Positions 37,100-49,601 of a DNA stretch of 64,000 nt are shown here, piece by piece. Numbering within the stretch: position 1 is the first letter of the stretch; each line of letters opens with the position of its first letter. The position numbers and the translations under genes are program-made. Under the pieces are notes generated by a model that searched no databases, had not been told where the DNA came from, and worked only from the letters and a program-made list of their open reading frames with translations. Source of the stretch: Tetragonia tetragonoides (taxonomy: Eukaryota; Streptophyta; Magnoliopsida; Caryophyllales; Aizoaceae); contig CM076143.1 of NCBI GenBank assembly GCA_038025085.1, positions 13,687,501-13,751,500 on the forward strand. The letters run 5' to 3'.

Positions 37100-38968
37100 C
37101 GTGGCTGTTGGGAATATTGCGACTGACTACTTTGGCTCGTTATTTTCCTCGCAAGGTGTCATTAGTCTTGATGAGGCTTTGCAGGGGTTGGAGGGGAGAG
37201 TCACGGCGGAAATGAATGCTGGGCTCCGTCGTCCCTATACGATGGAAGAGGTTCAAGTGGCTCTTAGCCAAATGCAGCCCCTTAAGGCTCCGGGGCCCAA
37301 TGGTATGTGTCCCTTGTTTTTTCAGACTTATTGGCATATTGTTGGGAATTCTGTGGCTAGTTTTGTGCTTGAGGTGTTAAATGGTGGTGAGATGCCGATG
37401 GATTTAAATCATACCTTTATTGTGTTAATTCCTAAGAAAAAGAACCGGGAGGCTATTACGGATTTTAGACCTATCAGTTTATGTAATGTGATTTATAAAT
37501 TGGTGTCTAAGATGCTTGCAAATCGACAAAAATTGTTCCTTTCCAATGTAATCTTACTCAACCAAAGTGCATTTACCCCTGGACGGTCGATTACGGATAA
37601 TGTTTTGATGGCCTTAGAGACGTTCCATTTTATGCAAAATAATAATGCCAAGGAGGGTTATTTAGCTTTTAAACTTGACATGGCAAAGGCATATGATCGT
37701 GTGGAGTGGGATTTCTTGGAGGCAGTGCTTAGGCGTTTGGGGTTTGATGAGAGGTGGGTGGAAAGAGTGATGGAATGTGTTCGCTCGGTCTCCTTTTCTG
37801 TCCTTATTAATGGAAAATCTACTGCTGAATTTTTTCCAAAAAAGGGGTTACGTCAGGGTGACCCAATTTCTTCGTATTTGTTTATACTGTGCGGAGGCGT
37901 TCTCTGGTTTGATTCGGAGGGCGGAGGAGAGAGGCTCCCTTCTTGGTGTCCGTATTTGTGCTAATGCTCCATCTTTGACTCACTTATGCTTTGCAGATGA
38001 TAGCTTGCTTTTTTCTAAGGCGACTCCCGCTGCAGATAGTACCATCAGAGATATATTAGCCTTGTATGAAGGTGCGTCGGGTCAAATAGTGAGTCTAGAG
38101 AAATCAAAGGTCTCGTTTAGCAAAAGAGTGGTTGCTGGGGCCCGTGATTTAGTTTCAGGGATCTTAGGTGTCGCGGTAGTGGATGTCCATGATCGCTACC
38201 TAGGAGTCCCGACTACTATTGGCCGATCTAAAAGGGCTCTTGGTGGGCCGTTGAAGGAGAGATTATGGAGTAAACTTCAGGGTTGGAAAGGCTTACTGTT
38301 GTCTAAAGCGGGTAGGAAAGTGATGTTAAAGGCGGTGGCCCAAGCAGTCCCTACCTATGTTATGAGTGTTTTCAAACTTCTGGTAAGCTTTTTTAGTGAA
38401 ATTCACTCAATGTTTTCTCAATTCTTTTGGGGCCAAAAAAAAGATGAAAAGAAAATTCATTGGATCTCTTGGGATAATTTGTGTCGTCCAAAGTGTGAGG
38501 GTGGCCTGGGATTACGAGACATGCGTATGTTTAATTGGGCATTATTAGCTAAACAAGCGTGGCGTTTGATGAATGGGGAGGGCGGCTTGCTTGGGGATAT
38601 GCTCAAGGCAAAATACTTCCCTAATTGTGATTTTCTTGCGGTTACTGTGGGTAGTAACTCGAGTTATTCTTGGCGTGGCCTTTGTGAAGCAAAATGGGTT
38701 ATCCAAAAAAGGGATGAGTTGGAGGATCGGTGATGGTACTAAAGTGAAGATTTGAGGTGATCCTTGGCTGCCTGGAAATGGTTCTCATAAAATTATTACA
38801 CCACCAAACTCTGTTGATGGTAGTACCCTTGTCAGTTGGTTGATTAACTATGGAGCTAAGGCATAGAGGGAGGATAGAATTCTCTCGATATTTTTCCCGA
38901 TTGATGTAGAGCGTATTTTGTTTATTCCTCTAAGCTCACATCTTCCTGTTGATAAGCCCTTTTGGAGC
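37100..38968 (+). pseudogene. LINE ORF2, reverse transcriptase domain, broken
   Basis: RT motifs in order: FRPISLCNVIYKLVSK, QSAFTPGRSITDNVL, FKLDMAKAYDRVEWDFL, GLRQGDPISSYLF, then after a frameshift near 37890 HLCFADDSLLFSKA with the FADD active site. Further on is KIHWISWDNLCRPKCEGGLG. Stop codons near 38754 and 38864 lie just before the LTR-element insertion. Confidence 0.88.
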
Positions 38969-38973
38969 TGTGA

Positions 38974-39456
38974 TGATGCATGAGCATGAGGGCGCTTGAT
39001 TATCCGCTTTCCTATTCTATAAGAATTCTATTTTTATGTAGGATTCTATTTTTATGTTTTATGAATATTTAATTTTCTGAATAGATAATTAAGAGTTTTA
39101 GTTAGATTTAAATTTAGTTTTCCAATTATAATTAGGTTAGGACTTTGGAAAGTTTACTAGTTCTAATTAGTTTCTTATTATGCAAGTTAGGTTTAGTTTT
39201 TCTCTATAAATAGGGTTTGTAGTCTTTTATTATCAGAGACTGTGTTTATGAGTGATTGAGTTATTCAATTAGAATTTCAGAAGTAAGCTTCTTTAAGGGG
39301 ACTTGCGAGTTTTCTTTGTTTTTTTTTTGATCTTGCGAGATTGGAGAGACGCCCAAGATTAATTTCTCTTGGTGTTGCGACTTTAGAGAGGAGTGATCTT
39401 GTTTATCTTTTATTGTTTTGCTCATAAAATCGAAAATCCCAAAAAAATATGCTTCA
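38974..39456 (+). repeat. 5' LTR of the TR-GAG element
   Basis: 483 bp with TG..CA ends. A TATA-like tataaata lies at 39205-39212, a plausible promoter. Confidence 0.93.
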
Positions 39457-39459
39457 ATT

Positions 39460-39472
39460 TGGTATCAAAGCC
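39460..39472 (+). other. Primer-binding site of the TR-GAG element
   Basis: The sequence tggtatcaaagcc directly follows the 5' LTR, a one-base variant of the usual plant initiator-Met tRNA complement. Confidence 0.75.
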
Positions 39473-39688
39473 AGTTTCGCATACAACACTGTTCTTCAGA
39501 ATTTTCGTGGTCAGATCTGGTCAAGTGAGTACTTGTTTTCGAAAGTAAACGACGTTCTGAGCAAGGCTAGTTAAGCTTTAGCTTACTCTCCGCACCCTAT
39601 TTTTGCCAAAAACGATCGTTTACTACTGTTTACAGGCAGTTTAGTCTTTTCAGACGAGATTATTTTAAACCAATTCGAATTATTAGCC

Positions 39689-40765
39689 ATGTCTGGATAT
39701 GAGAACGATATGTTAAAGAAATTTGAAGAAATTATAGCCAAGCGTGAGGCTAATATAGCCGGAACCTTTAGAAAACAAGTACAAGATCAAGTTATATCCG
39801 CACTCAGATCTGTTGGTATTGGTGATGAAGAAGATATCGAGAGGCGTCGATCACGACAATTTCAAGGTCGGTTCACACATGATCGAGATGATGATCGTGG
39901 GTTGAAGTTTGAAATTTCAGAATTTGATGGTGATTTGGATCCAGAAATATATATTGAATGGGTACGAACTGTAGACAATCTCTTTGAATATAAAGAGTTT
40001 GATGATCACAAGAAGTTTAAGATAGCGGTCTTAAAACTCACCAAGTTTGCTGGAACTTGGTATGATAATTTGAAGAGGCAAAGGGTAAGAGATTGCACGT
40101 CCAAGATCAAGTCATGGGAGAAGTTGAAGAAGCATATGAGGAAGAAGTTTGTGCCACGAGAGTACGAGCAACAAAACTACATCTGCATGACTACCCTTAA
40201 GCAAGATAACAAGCCTATTGCAACGTATATCCGTGAATTTGAGCGCCTATCTTTATTATGTGATGTTCAAGAACGCGAGGAACAACGCATAGCACGATTC
40301 ATAGGAGGGTTAGACAGTAATTTGCGTGAGAATGTGGATGTACAAAATTATCAAACTTTTGATGAAGTTTGTAGACTTGCTCTTAAGTTTGAGAAGATCG
40401 GTAAACAATCCACAAGTCACACTGTGGTGAAAGGGTTTAGCAACCTTCAAGGTAAACATCATTCAAATCCTAGTTCTAGTGGTATGATCAAAGAAAAGGA
40501 TGGTGCTGCTCCACAAGAGAAGGTTAAGAGAAAGTGCTTTAAGTGTGGTGGGTTTGGTCATTGCCAACATGAATGTCCTTCCAAACATACCTTAACCTTA
40601 CAAGAGATTGTGGAGGTTGAAGAGGAAATCTCAAGAGATCAACAAGCGACAATGCAACAACAAGAAGAGGAAGAGGCCATGCCCGAAAAGGAAGGACCAC
40701 TATTGTGTCGAGTTATATTGGAAGAAGAGGTGGATCTTGAGGCCTTGAACTTTGCATTAATATAA
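39689..40765 (+). CDS. Gag polyprotein of the TR-GAG element, intact
   Basis: An uninterrupted 358-codon frame. The retrotransposon gag domain spans about residues 75-190 (YIEWVRTVDNLFEYKEF, LTKFAGTWYDNLKRQR, PIATYIREFERLSLL). A nucleocapsid zinc knuckle C-x2-C-x4-H-x4-C follows near residue 278 (CFKCGGFGHCQHEC). The C-terminal ~60 residues are acidic and Gln/Glu-rich. Neither protease nor polymerase motifs follow, although the last segment (GPLLCRVILEEE) resembles the start of a gypsy protease linker. It would package its own RNA into particles built or processed with a helper element. Confidence 0.88.
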   Translation: MSGYENDMLKKFEEIIAKREANIAGTFRKQVQDQVISALRSVGIGDEEDIERRRSRQFQGRFTHDRDDDRGLKFEISEFDGDLDPEIYIEWVRTVDNLFEYKEFDDHKKFKIAVLKLTKFAGTWYDNLKRQRVRDCTSKIKSWEKLKKHMRKKFVPREYEQQNYICMTTLKQDNKPIATYIREFERLSLLCDVQEREEQRIARFIGGLDSNLRENVDVQNYQTFDEVCRLALKFEKIGKQSTSHTVVKGFSNLQGKHHSNPSSSGMIKEKDGAAPQEKVKRKCFKCGGFGHCQHECPSKHTLTLQEIVEVEEEISRDQQATMQQQEEEEAMPEKEGPLLCRVILEEEVDLEALNFALI

Positions 40766-41027
40766 ACTAAAGTACTCTACAAGCCTTTACAAATCAAGGA
40801 AGACTCACCATTGGATAAGGGACAACTTGAGCCATATGTGTTTGATCAACTAGCTTGGAAGACACGTCAAGAAGGAGGAGATGGTGGTAGGAGTGGAACT
40901 CCAATAACGTGTCACATATTCATCATGATTTGGGGTCCTAATGCACTTCTATTGATCGAAGTTAAATTTGGGCATAATGTATTTAATGCGGGTTTCACTT
41001 CGTCCTATTGGATTCGAGGACGAATCT

Positions 41028-41044
41028 TTTTAAGAGGGAGGGAT
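41028..41044 (+). other. Polypurine tract of the TR-GAG element
   Basis: A purine-rich aagagggaggga run sits directly before the 3' LTR. Confidence 0.7.
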
Positions 41045-41524
41045 TGATGCATGAGCATGAGGGCGCTTGATTATCTAATTTCCTATTCTATTAGAATTCT
41101 ATTTTTATGTAGGATTCTATTTTTATGTTTTAGGAATATTTAATTTTCTGAATAGATAATTAGGAGTTTTAGTTAGATTTAAATTTAGTTTTTCAATTAT
41201 AATTAGGTTAGGACTTTGGAAAGTTTACTAGTTCTAGTTAGTTTCTTATTATGCAAGTTAGGTTTAGTTTTCTCTATAAATAGGGCTTGTAGTCTTTTAT
41301 TTTCAGAGACTGTGTTTATGAGTGATTGAGTTATTCAATTAGAATTTCAGAAGTGAGCTTCTTTGAGGGGATTTGCGAGTTTTCTTTGTTTTTTTTATCT
41401 TGCGAGGTTGGAGAGACGCCCAAGATTAATTTCTCTTGGTGTTGCGACTTTAGAGAGGAGTGATCTTATTTATCTTTTATTGTTTTGCTCATAAAACCGA
41501 AAATCCCAAAAAAAATATGCATCA
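41045..41524 (+). repeat. 3' LTR of the TR-GAG element
   Basis: 480 bp, matches the 5' LTR with scattered substitutions and ends atatgcatca. Confidence 0.93.
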
Positions 41525-42530
41525 TGGGATAAGAAAGGAATGTTTATAGTACGAAGTGCGTATCATGGGGTGATGGAGGGGCGTCGAGCTGAGATGTTGG
41601 CTTCATCTTCTTCAGCCAATAACTCTTTGTGGCAAAGCATTTGGTCCTGCAATGTACTCCCTCGGATTAAGATGTTTATGTGGCGCGCTTGTAATGATGC
41701 TCTCCCAACGAGAGTAGGCCTGCATAGACGAGTTGAGGTCATTGGGGATGACTGCAGTTGGTGTCCGCATCTTCTTGAAACTGCTCTACATGCTTTGCGT
41801 GACTGCCCTATTGCGCAGTCTATCTGGGAGGCTAGTGACCTGCAGGTTGACACCAAGAATGGGTACTCCTCTGTTCGGGCCTGGGTGGAGGTGGTGCGTG
41901 AAGAACTGGTTCGTGATGACTTTAGGCGCTTTTGTGCCTTCACTTGGGCAATCTGGGAAGCTCGAAACAAGAGGATCTTTGAGGGCACAGTTCGCTCACC
42001 CGAGGAGGTTCGTCTCTATGTCGAGAAAGTCCTATGGGAACTTGATCAGGAAGCTCGAAGGACAGATCAGGTGGGTGTTTTGCATAGACGACAGCAGGTA
42101 AGTAGTACTTGGGCTACCCCATCATCTGGTTTTGTGAAGATTAACGTAGATGCAGGAAAGCTCGGTGACGTTGGAACGTCTAAAGGATTGATTTGCAGAG
42201 ATGAAGTGGGATTTCCCATTGTTGGAGCTACTTGGAATTTCAATGAGAATTGGCCAGTCAATGTGGCAGAAGCGAAGGCAATTGTGTGTGGGCTGCAGTT
42301 AGCATCAGTGTATGGCTTCTCCGAGTAGTGGTAGAAACTGATAGTCTGACTGTTTTTAATGCTTTAAATAGTTGTTCTAGAGGTAGTAGTTCTTTTTTCT
42401 TAATTATCGAGGATGCCCTCGCTTTAGCTCATAGTTTTGTTAGTTTGTCATGGTCTTTTGGTAGGAGGAATGGTAACAAAGTAGCCCATGAGTTAGCACA
42501 TGTGCAACTTTGGTAGGTAGGGTGTCGGTT
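41525..42530 (+). pseudogene. LINE ORF2 3' part: zinc-binding region and RNase H
   Basis: Continues the LINE ORF2 after the insert. The first part is the zf-RVT region (IKMFMWRACNDALPTR, CSWCPHLLETALHALRDC). The RNase H part is FVKINVDAGKLGDVG and NVAEAKAIVCGLQLA, ending near 42516 with NKVAHELAH. A TAG near 42326 breaks the RNase H. The 3' UTR then leads to the poly(A). Confidence 0.85.
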
Positions 42531-42653
42531 TTGGGATGTTGGGTTCTCGTCGAATGTTGATGTAGCTATTTCTTTTGATTTGGATAATCTAATGAAAGAT
42601 TGGTGACCGTACTGTCGGTCTTTCACTAAAAAAAAAAAAGGTGATAACCAAAT

Positions 42654-43500
42654 AGTTATTTAGGCTATGAGAGGAGAAATAGAAATTTCGTCGCAAGTTT
42701 ACTCACTTATTATTGATGCAGAAGATTCCTAATCCCGCTTGGTCCAGTCATAGTCAACCATATATATAGGAAAGGGAATAGGGTTGCACATTGGATGTCA
42801 AAATATAGTCACAAGTGCCGGGAAGAATGTTTTTTTGGACCACTTCTCCCAACCTGGAATTTGCAAAATTCTCTAAGAAGATGTGTTGAGAGTCCATCTC
42901 AAGAAGAGATCCTCCTAATTTCATCTTTTCTTCCTTCCTTTTTATAAAAATAAAAAAAAAATTCCATCTTTTCCTCCATACTATTTGTATGAATCATGGA
43001 ACAAGCAAGAAAATCATTAGTGGTCTTTGATTGTGATAATCAATTATGTAGACTAGTCGAGAAGGGCGGGATTTAGTGAGTTTTTATTTCATTTTTGGTG
43101 ACTCTATCAATCATCAGACCTTGGAAAGTAGTGAGACCTTGTACTATACGGGAAACAATGTCAAATTTCTTCAAACCCAAATCTTAAACCAAAACAATAA
43201 AAAATAAAAAAAAAAGAGGAGAAATCACAATTAGCTGCTGAGTGAGGGTCTAAGGGAGCAGAGAGCTACTTTGCAATTTTGATGAGAGAGACCACATCAT
43301 TTTATACTTCCATTAAAAAATTATTTTTTAAAAATTTGAATTAAAGGGTGGCCTCCTTGTTTGCTATTCCTCCAAATTGGAAAACACGAAGCAATTTTAC
43401 AATAAAAAACACTTGAAAACAAATTAACTACTAACTCTATGTGTGCTAGTCACATTTATAACATCCTCATACAAAACGCAATGCAATATATAGGGCTTTA
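42654..43500. other. Gene-free stretch upstream of the kinase gene
   Basis: AT-rich DNA with A-runs near 42945 and 43200. The phrase atatagggctttatcaaata is repeated at 43489 and 43518. No gene is seen. Confidence 0.4.
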
Positions 43501-43529
43501 TCAAATAATTGCAGCTTGAAATATAGGGC

Positions 43530-43855
43530 TTTATCAAATAATTGCAACTTTGACTCTTCCAATCCTGCGTCACGCCATGGTTTGCAAGTCAATCTGCAAC
43601 CCTATTGACTTCCCTGTAATAATGCTTGAGTCATACTATCCACTCTTGTCTTGCCATTAACGCATGGCATTCCTTATGATGATAGAGTATTGATTGATTA
43701 GGCACCTCTTGCTTATTCCGTAGCATTTGTATTACTATAACTTCTGAGTCAACGTAGGTCATAAAGATTAGTGATCGCGTCCCACGCTCTGCAGCCAATG
43801 ATCTGGCGAGTAACTCTATCTGTGTTGATGAGAAAACCTTTTTAACATTGGGCAC
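43530..43855 (-). pseudogene. RNase H (RVT_3-type) fragment from a LINE
   Basis: On the minus strand the frame from 43855 has TQIELLARSLAAERGTRSLI, then CHALMARQEWIV, a TGA, and then LKHYYREVNRVAD followed by another TGA and LANHGV. This is the C-terminal half of the RNase H domain found at the end of plant LINE ORF2 and in related host proteins. The two in-frame TGA codons and missing upstream parts show a dead fragment. Confidence 0.65.
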
Positions 43856-43949
43856 ATAAAACTAACTATGTGTTAAAACTTTTCAAAAATACACGTATCA
43901 TCATGAATTACACACAGTTGGATTAGAAGGTAATAGAATTATGGAAATA

Positions 43950-44167
43950 CGTCCTGAAAGGGGTAGCATTGTTGGTTGTGAGGTTGAATTACATATGGCA
44001 AAGAACATGGTTTAAATTCCATTATCCTTTTTTTTTATCATATCTGCAAGATTTATCTTGTTGGCTTGACTGATGTCTATGGTTTGCAGGTTATTACATA
44101 CACTCGGAGTTCATCCAGTGCGCACCATAAAAATAGTGGATGCGGGTTCGTCTTATAAAAAAAAGTA
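43950..44167 (+). mobile_element. SINE-like element upstream of the kinase gene
   Basis: An A-box-like tagcattgttggttgtgagg is followed by a B-box-like ggtttaaattcc near 44010. It ends in cttataaaaaaaag. Flanking atggaaata occurs at 43941-43949 and 44168-44176. The boxes are degenerate, so this is tentative. Confidence 0.5.
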
Positions 44168-44897
44168 ATGGAAATATAGAAAGACAAACGATTATTAGTT
44201 GCTTTAAAATATGAGCAATCATACTTTCAAAACACAAGCCCACCACACTAGGAAAGAAAAGTAAAGCATTGCCATAAATTACGACATTTGTTTTAAAAGG
44301 AATATAGTATATGCCAAAAAAAATTTATTTATTTCTTAACAAAAATAGTAATTTAGAATGGAAGTTTTTCACATAAAATATATATCTTCATGTTGATCTC
44401 AAATCATCCTGAATTATAAAGTCTAGGAAAGAGGAAAATAGAGGAGAGAAGACAATACTGATAATTGAGAATATTGAAGAAAAGAAAAGATGGAGAGGGA
44501 TGAAGCAGCAGATGAGAAGGAAGAGGAGGTTGTTGAAGAACAACAACTTGGATCTTCCTTGACAATGGATAGAGTCGCTGCTGCAAAACAATACATTGAA
44601 AACCATTACAAATCACAAAGAAAGCACATCCAAGATCGTAAACAAAGGTACTTTTTTTTTTTTTAAGAACGAGAATAATTCATTGATTGAAAGCCATACG
44701 ACATTTACAAAACATACATTGTCATCATCATTATGTATCACCATCATCATACATGATCATTGTTTTCTATCTAGTGTAAATTTATTTCCTTATTAATTTG
44801 TTAGATGAGTACTTCACATCTTCATCTTAAGATTCCCAAATTTTTGTTTCAAGAAATCCTTCTGATTTTCTGAATTCTAATTACAGATTTGTGAATA

Positions 44898-44931
<34 letters not shown>

Positions 44932-45365
44932 AATGACCTTTATGATATGTTATTATACATGCATACAAGCAATTATTTTAATTATCTTTAATATTGAGTT
45001 GTGTAAATCATTATTTGTATCTTGTAGCAATAATAATGTAATCTTTTATGATATGGAAGTCCGATTTTTAGGCCAACACAATAGAAAAGGAAATTATCCA
45101 TGCGTACGATCCATAACACACATATGTCCTTGATGTTAAAATTGAGGAGAATGAGCCTTAAACCCTTAAACAACCTTAAGATTATTGGATGTTTTGGTAT
45201 TCTACTAGCATTACTTGAACTCCTAACTTTTACTATTTAAGTATTTTAGAACATTTTTACATTTTTTTTGATATATTATTTTATTGGGCTTAGATATAGA
45301 GGATGAGCAAAAGAATTAGTCAACCTGAGTTTGTTCTGTGGAAAAATATTGTATTCCACTAATGA

Positions 45366-45513
45366 GCAAGTTTTGTATGAGACCAATTCATAAAAAAATG
45401 AGGTTATTATTTAAAAATGTACCGGTTCACTTATTATGACCCATATTTTACTTAAAAAAAGTGACCCTCGTCCCACCACAGATTACAGTAAGACCGTTTT
45501 AAACAAGTTTTGA
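45366..45513 (+). mobile_element. MITE family R, copy 2 (intron 1)
   Basis: Uninterrupted ~148-bp copy with inverted ends like caagttttgtatgagac and gtaagaccgttttaaacaag. Matches 31316-34080 (split) and 53331-53486. Confidence 0.75.
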
Positions 45514-45855
45514 AATAAAGTTTTACACTATTGAATAGTATTGTATATCTTAAGGCATGAGCCTCTGAGCTTAATGTTGCATAATTTTGATAGTGCAGGC
45601 GCTTATCATTAGAAAAACAACTGGCTTCCCTAGGAGTATCAGAGGAAGAGCAAAACCATCTACTAAAGGATTTGGAGCGCAAAGAGACTGAATACATGCG
45701 CCTTAAGTGGCACAAATTTTGTGTTGATGATTTTACACTCCTTAATATCATAGGAAGAGGAGCCTTTGGAGAGGTAAGTGTCTCTTCATATCCCTCCCTT
45801 TTCCAATCTCAATATTTAGTTCATTAAATAATCAGTATCGATCTTATAAAATGTC

Positions 45856-45970
45856 TCTTCTGAGGCCGCCTTAACACGAGGCCATCGCTATAGCCAAATA
45901 TGACGTCAGCCTGATGCCGTCATGCTTGTATAAGGCGCCTCACATTGAGGCCGCCTCATATAAGTTTTTG
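45856..45970 (+). mobile_element. MITE family M, copy 1 (intron 2)
   Basis: Inverted ends tctgaggccgccttaa and ttgaggccgcctcatataag; centre tatagccaaatatgacg..catgcttgtat. About 115 bp, no ORF. Confidence 0.8.
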
Positions 45971-47664
45971 TGTCGATCTTACTCATCTACATTGGGAAGA
46001 CATTAACAATAATACAAGTAAAAGATTAGCAGCCTCCCTCTGCCATAGCACACTAAATGAAAAACAATCGCAACACGGAACTTTCATTAGTCTTTTAGTT
46101 AGGTTACTAAGTATAGTCTACAAATTCTTAGGTGATTTTGAACATATATATATATACCATAGTTGCTCAATAATCCTTGGTTGTTGAGAGAAGTTTCTAA
46201 GAGTTCTCTTGCAATATTTCATTGACAAATGTAGCTTGGATTTTCTTTCTACACTTACAATTCCTTAAGTACCATTTGAACTTATAAATGAAAAGCTTTT
46301 CTATTATTTTTTTCATCCAGTTGAATAAAACTTTCATAAATCGTAGTCGTAAATGAGCTGCTAGAGGAGATATGTGAACATGTTCGACAACATAGCCCAC
46401 ACAAAATACGTTAATCCGTAGCAATTTGCACCACAATAGATATATGTCAAAACTAATGATATCCATTGTTAAGTCCTCTACCTTTGATCTTATGCACTTG
46501 GCCTAATAAAAATTACATTTTATTGCCTCATATCAATCCCTAGTTGCAATTCAATAAACATTTGCAGCTAGCTAATAATCAAAATTTTGGACGGTTTAGT
46601 TCACTCAGAATTTTTTTTCCTACTATATCTATATTCAAGTTTATTGGCTATAAAACTATGGTTATGTAGTGGCTAAATCCATAAGGTTCTTTGCTTTGTA
46701 GGTTAGGTTATGTCGTGAGAAGAAATCAGGCAATATTTATGCTATGAAGAAGTTGAAGAAGTCAGAAATGCTCAGTCGTGGACAGGTAACAAACTAACTA
46801 ATTAACCTACCACTAGATTGCTTCCTACTTTCTATTTTGCTTAGGCAAACACATATAAGATGTCCTTATAAAAAAAAAACTCTCATTTTGCAGTAAGGAT
46901 CTCACATTTTGTGTACCATCTCTTATCTCATCCCTTTATACAATTGACACATCAACTTTTTAACTTTACTTAACTATTAAATTGGAATGTGACAAAATCA
47001 TGGATGACCAGAATGCGATTGGGATACAGAATGATACATAAAATGGGAACAGATGATCCCTATTGTTTTTGCGGTGCATGACATGGTTAGTAAAGAAACC
47101 ATTGACTCCTTAGATCCTTGTTTTCGCACATAAATCGACTTCACAAGTTTATTAGTGTCTAGTAGATCTTAATTGGGATTCCTACAAAATGAGCAATAGA
47201 AATCCTCTATCTCATTTTATATACTACTCCATGTTCTAATCACATTCTGGTCGAGTGCTTACATTTCTTGTCCTTTCTTATGTATTTCTATGTGTAAATT
47301 GACATTCCAGATAACATTATGATGCATTAGTATTCAGTATCTTATTATCATCAAGAATGAATTCCCAACTTAATTTCTGGTAGGTTGAACACGTGAAAGC
47401 AGAGAGGAATTTACTTGCAGAAGTGGCGAGCCACTACATAGTGAAATTGTATTATTCATTCCAAGATACAGACTATTTATATCTGATCATGGAATACCTT
47501 CCTGGTGGTCACTTAATGACTTTGTTGATGCGAGAAGAGACTTTGACTGAAACAGTCGCGCGATTTTATATCGCCCAAAGCATATTGGCCATAGAATCTA
47601 TACAGAAATACAATTACATTCACAGGTAATTAGTCAGCGAGCTTGTACACGATTTTTTATACCC

Positions 47665-47786
47665 ACAAATACTCATATGAGGTGGCCTTAACTTCAAAGT
47701 TCAAAGTTCAAACAAGCATGACATAATGTTGGCCTCTTACTTTGCTATAGAGATGACTTTTTGTTGAGGCGGCTTCATAATAAGAG
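47665..47786 (-). mobile_element. MITE family M, copy 2 (intron 4)
   Basis: Ends catatgaggtggccttaac and gttgaggcggcttcataat, more diverged than the other copies. The centre (caagcatgacataatg) is in reverse orientation relative to copy 1. Confidence 0.65.
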
Positions 47787-47806
47787 TCATTTTGTTTTTA
47801 TCAATA

Positions 47807-47918
47807 GATCTCTTACGAGGTCGTCTCAACATGAGACCACTACTATAGCCAAGCATAACGCGCGTAATGCTTATTTGAAGTGTCTCACGTTGAGGCCGCC
47901 TCATATGAGTTTTTATTT
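47807..47918 (+). mobile_element. MITE family M, copy 3 (intron 4)
   Basis: Ends ctcttacgaggtcgtctcaa and gttgaggccgcctcatatga, centre actatagccaagcataacg. It lies about 20 bp from copy 2 and ends about 30 bp before exon 5. Confidence 0.8.
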
Positions 47919-48227
47919 AGTGTCTTTAATGATTCGCTTATACTTGACAGAGATATAAAACCAGACAACTTGTTGCTAGACAAAAGAGGTCATATGAATT
48001 CAGATTTTGGTCTTTGCAAACCGCTTGATTGTAGAAACATTGATGTCATCATAAATGAAAATGAGTCAACTGAAGACCAGAATGATCAGTTTGAGGAAAA
48101 CAATAATGATGGTCGATGGAAAAGCTCTTTAGAGCAATTGCAACATTGGCAAGTCAATAGAAGGAAATTGGTGGGGCACTTTCCCTATAAGTTCATTCTA
48201 CTCATCCTTAATTGAAATCCACGAATT

Positions 48228-48336
48228 CTTATATGAGGCCGCCTCAACGTGAGACACCTCACACAAACTTGATATAATGCTGATATCAGCGTTGGCTATA
48301 AAGGTTATCTCATGTTGAGGCAGTCTTATAAGAGAT
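48228..48336. mobile_element. MITE family M, copy 4 (intron 5)
   Basis: Ends tatatgaggccgcctcaacg and catgttgaggcagtcttata, centre gatataatgctgatatcagc. Confidence 0.8.
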
Positions 48337-48454
48337 CAATTGTTACTTGCTTAAGTTTTGTTTAGTTAAAAATTTCCATTTAAAGGCTTCTCATTACGAT
48401 TGGAATTGAAGTTAGTTTCATGTCTCTGATTATTTGGTCTTGGTTTCTTTATGA

Positions 48455-48577
<123 letters not shown>

Positions 48578-48706
48578 TGAAATTTTAGTTATATGTGTTT
48601 TATATATTATTGCATCTTCTTCTTCTTATTTAATTGAGTGACTAGTTGCTTTTACCACTTTATCCTACAGTTATATTTCATACTTGTGATGCATATCTAG
48701 TACTGA

Positions 48707-48874
<168 letters not shown>

Positions 48875-49314
48875 TGAGTAAGTGGAATATAACAATCATT
48901 AGACACTGCTCTTTTCGCCGTCTCCATGCTGCAATCCGTTTCGTTCCACGCAGTTCCGTTCTGTTCATTCCGCATTATTTACTTTATTTGTCTCACATTT
49001 TGTTTCAATATATGCGTCGTTCCTTTACGTTCCGCACCTCACCGTTCTGTTCCTCACATTTTATTTTATTGTCATTTTCAACGGAATGGTGCGGACGATG
49101 AGAAACAGAATGGAACAACAAGGATAATTGAACAAAATGTGAAACAAATGAAATACAAAATAAGGGAACGGAATGCAACATACAGACGATGAAAAGAATA
49201 GGGCTTAACCCTCATTGATACTCGTATATAACTAGTTATTATGTATACACAATATGCATTTCTTAAAGAGTTTGATGATTTTTGTAGATCGGACATTGGA
49301 GAAATCACTTATAG

Positions 49315-49509
<195 letters not shown>

Positions 49510-49561
49510 TAGTTGTATGGTTCCAATGAAACTATGCCTTATACAAAATGAAACTATGACA

Positions 49562-49601
<40 letters not shown>

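Larger units (their letters stand above)
38974..41524 (+). mobile_element. Gag-only LTR retrotransposon (TR-GAG), 2.55 kb, inside the LINE
   Basis: LTRs at 38974-39456 and 41045-41524 begin tgatgcatgagcatgagg and end gcttca/gcatca. By eye they differ at under 20 sites plus short indels. The flanks tgtga (38969-38973) and tggga (41525-41529) form a 5-bp duplication with one mismatch. The primer-binding site follows the left LTR and a polypurine tract precedes the right one. Only gag is present; there is no room for pol. This is the TR-GAG class, which must borrow enzymes from another element. Removing it rejoins the LINE frame. Confidence 0.93.
34305..42639 (+). mobile_element. L1-type LINE with 14-bp TSD and poly(A), interrupted
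   Basis: Flanked by a perfect 14-bp target-site duplication, ggtgataaccaaat, at 34291-34304 and 42640-42653. It ends in a poly(A) run (about 42628-42639). It holds ORF1 (gag-like) and ORF2 (endonuclease, RT, zinc finger, RNase H). A 2.55-kb LTR element sits in ORF2 at 38974-41524. Without it the LINE is about 5.8 kb, full length for plant L1 elements. ORF2 carries stops and frameshifts, so it is inactive. Confidence 0.93.
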
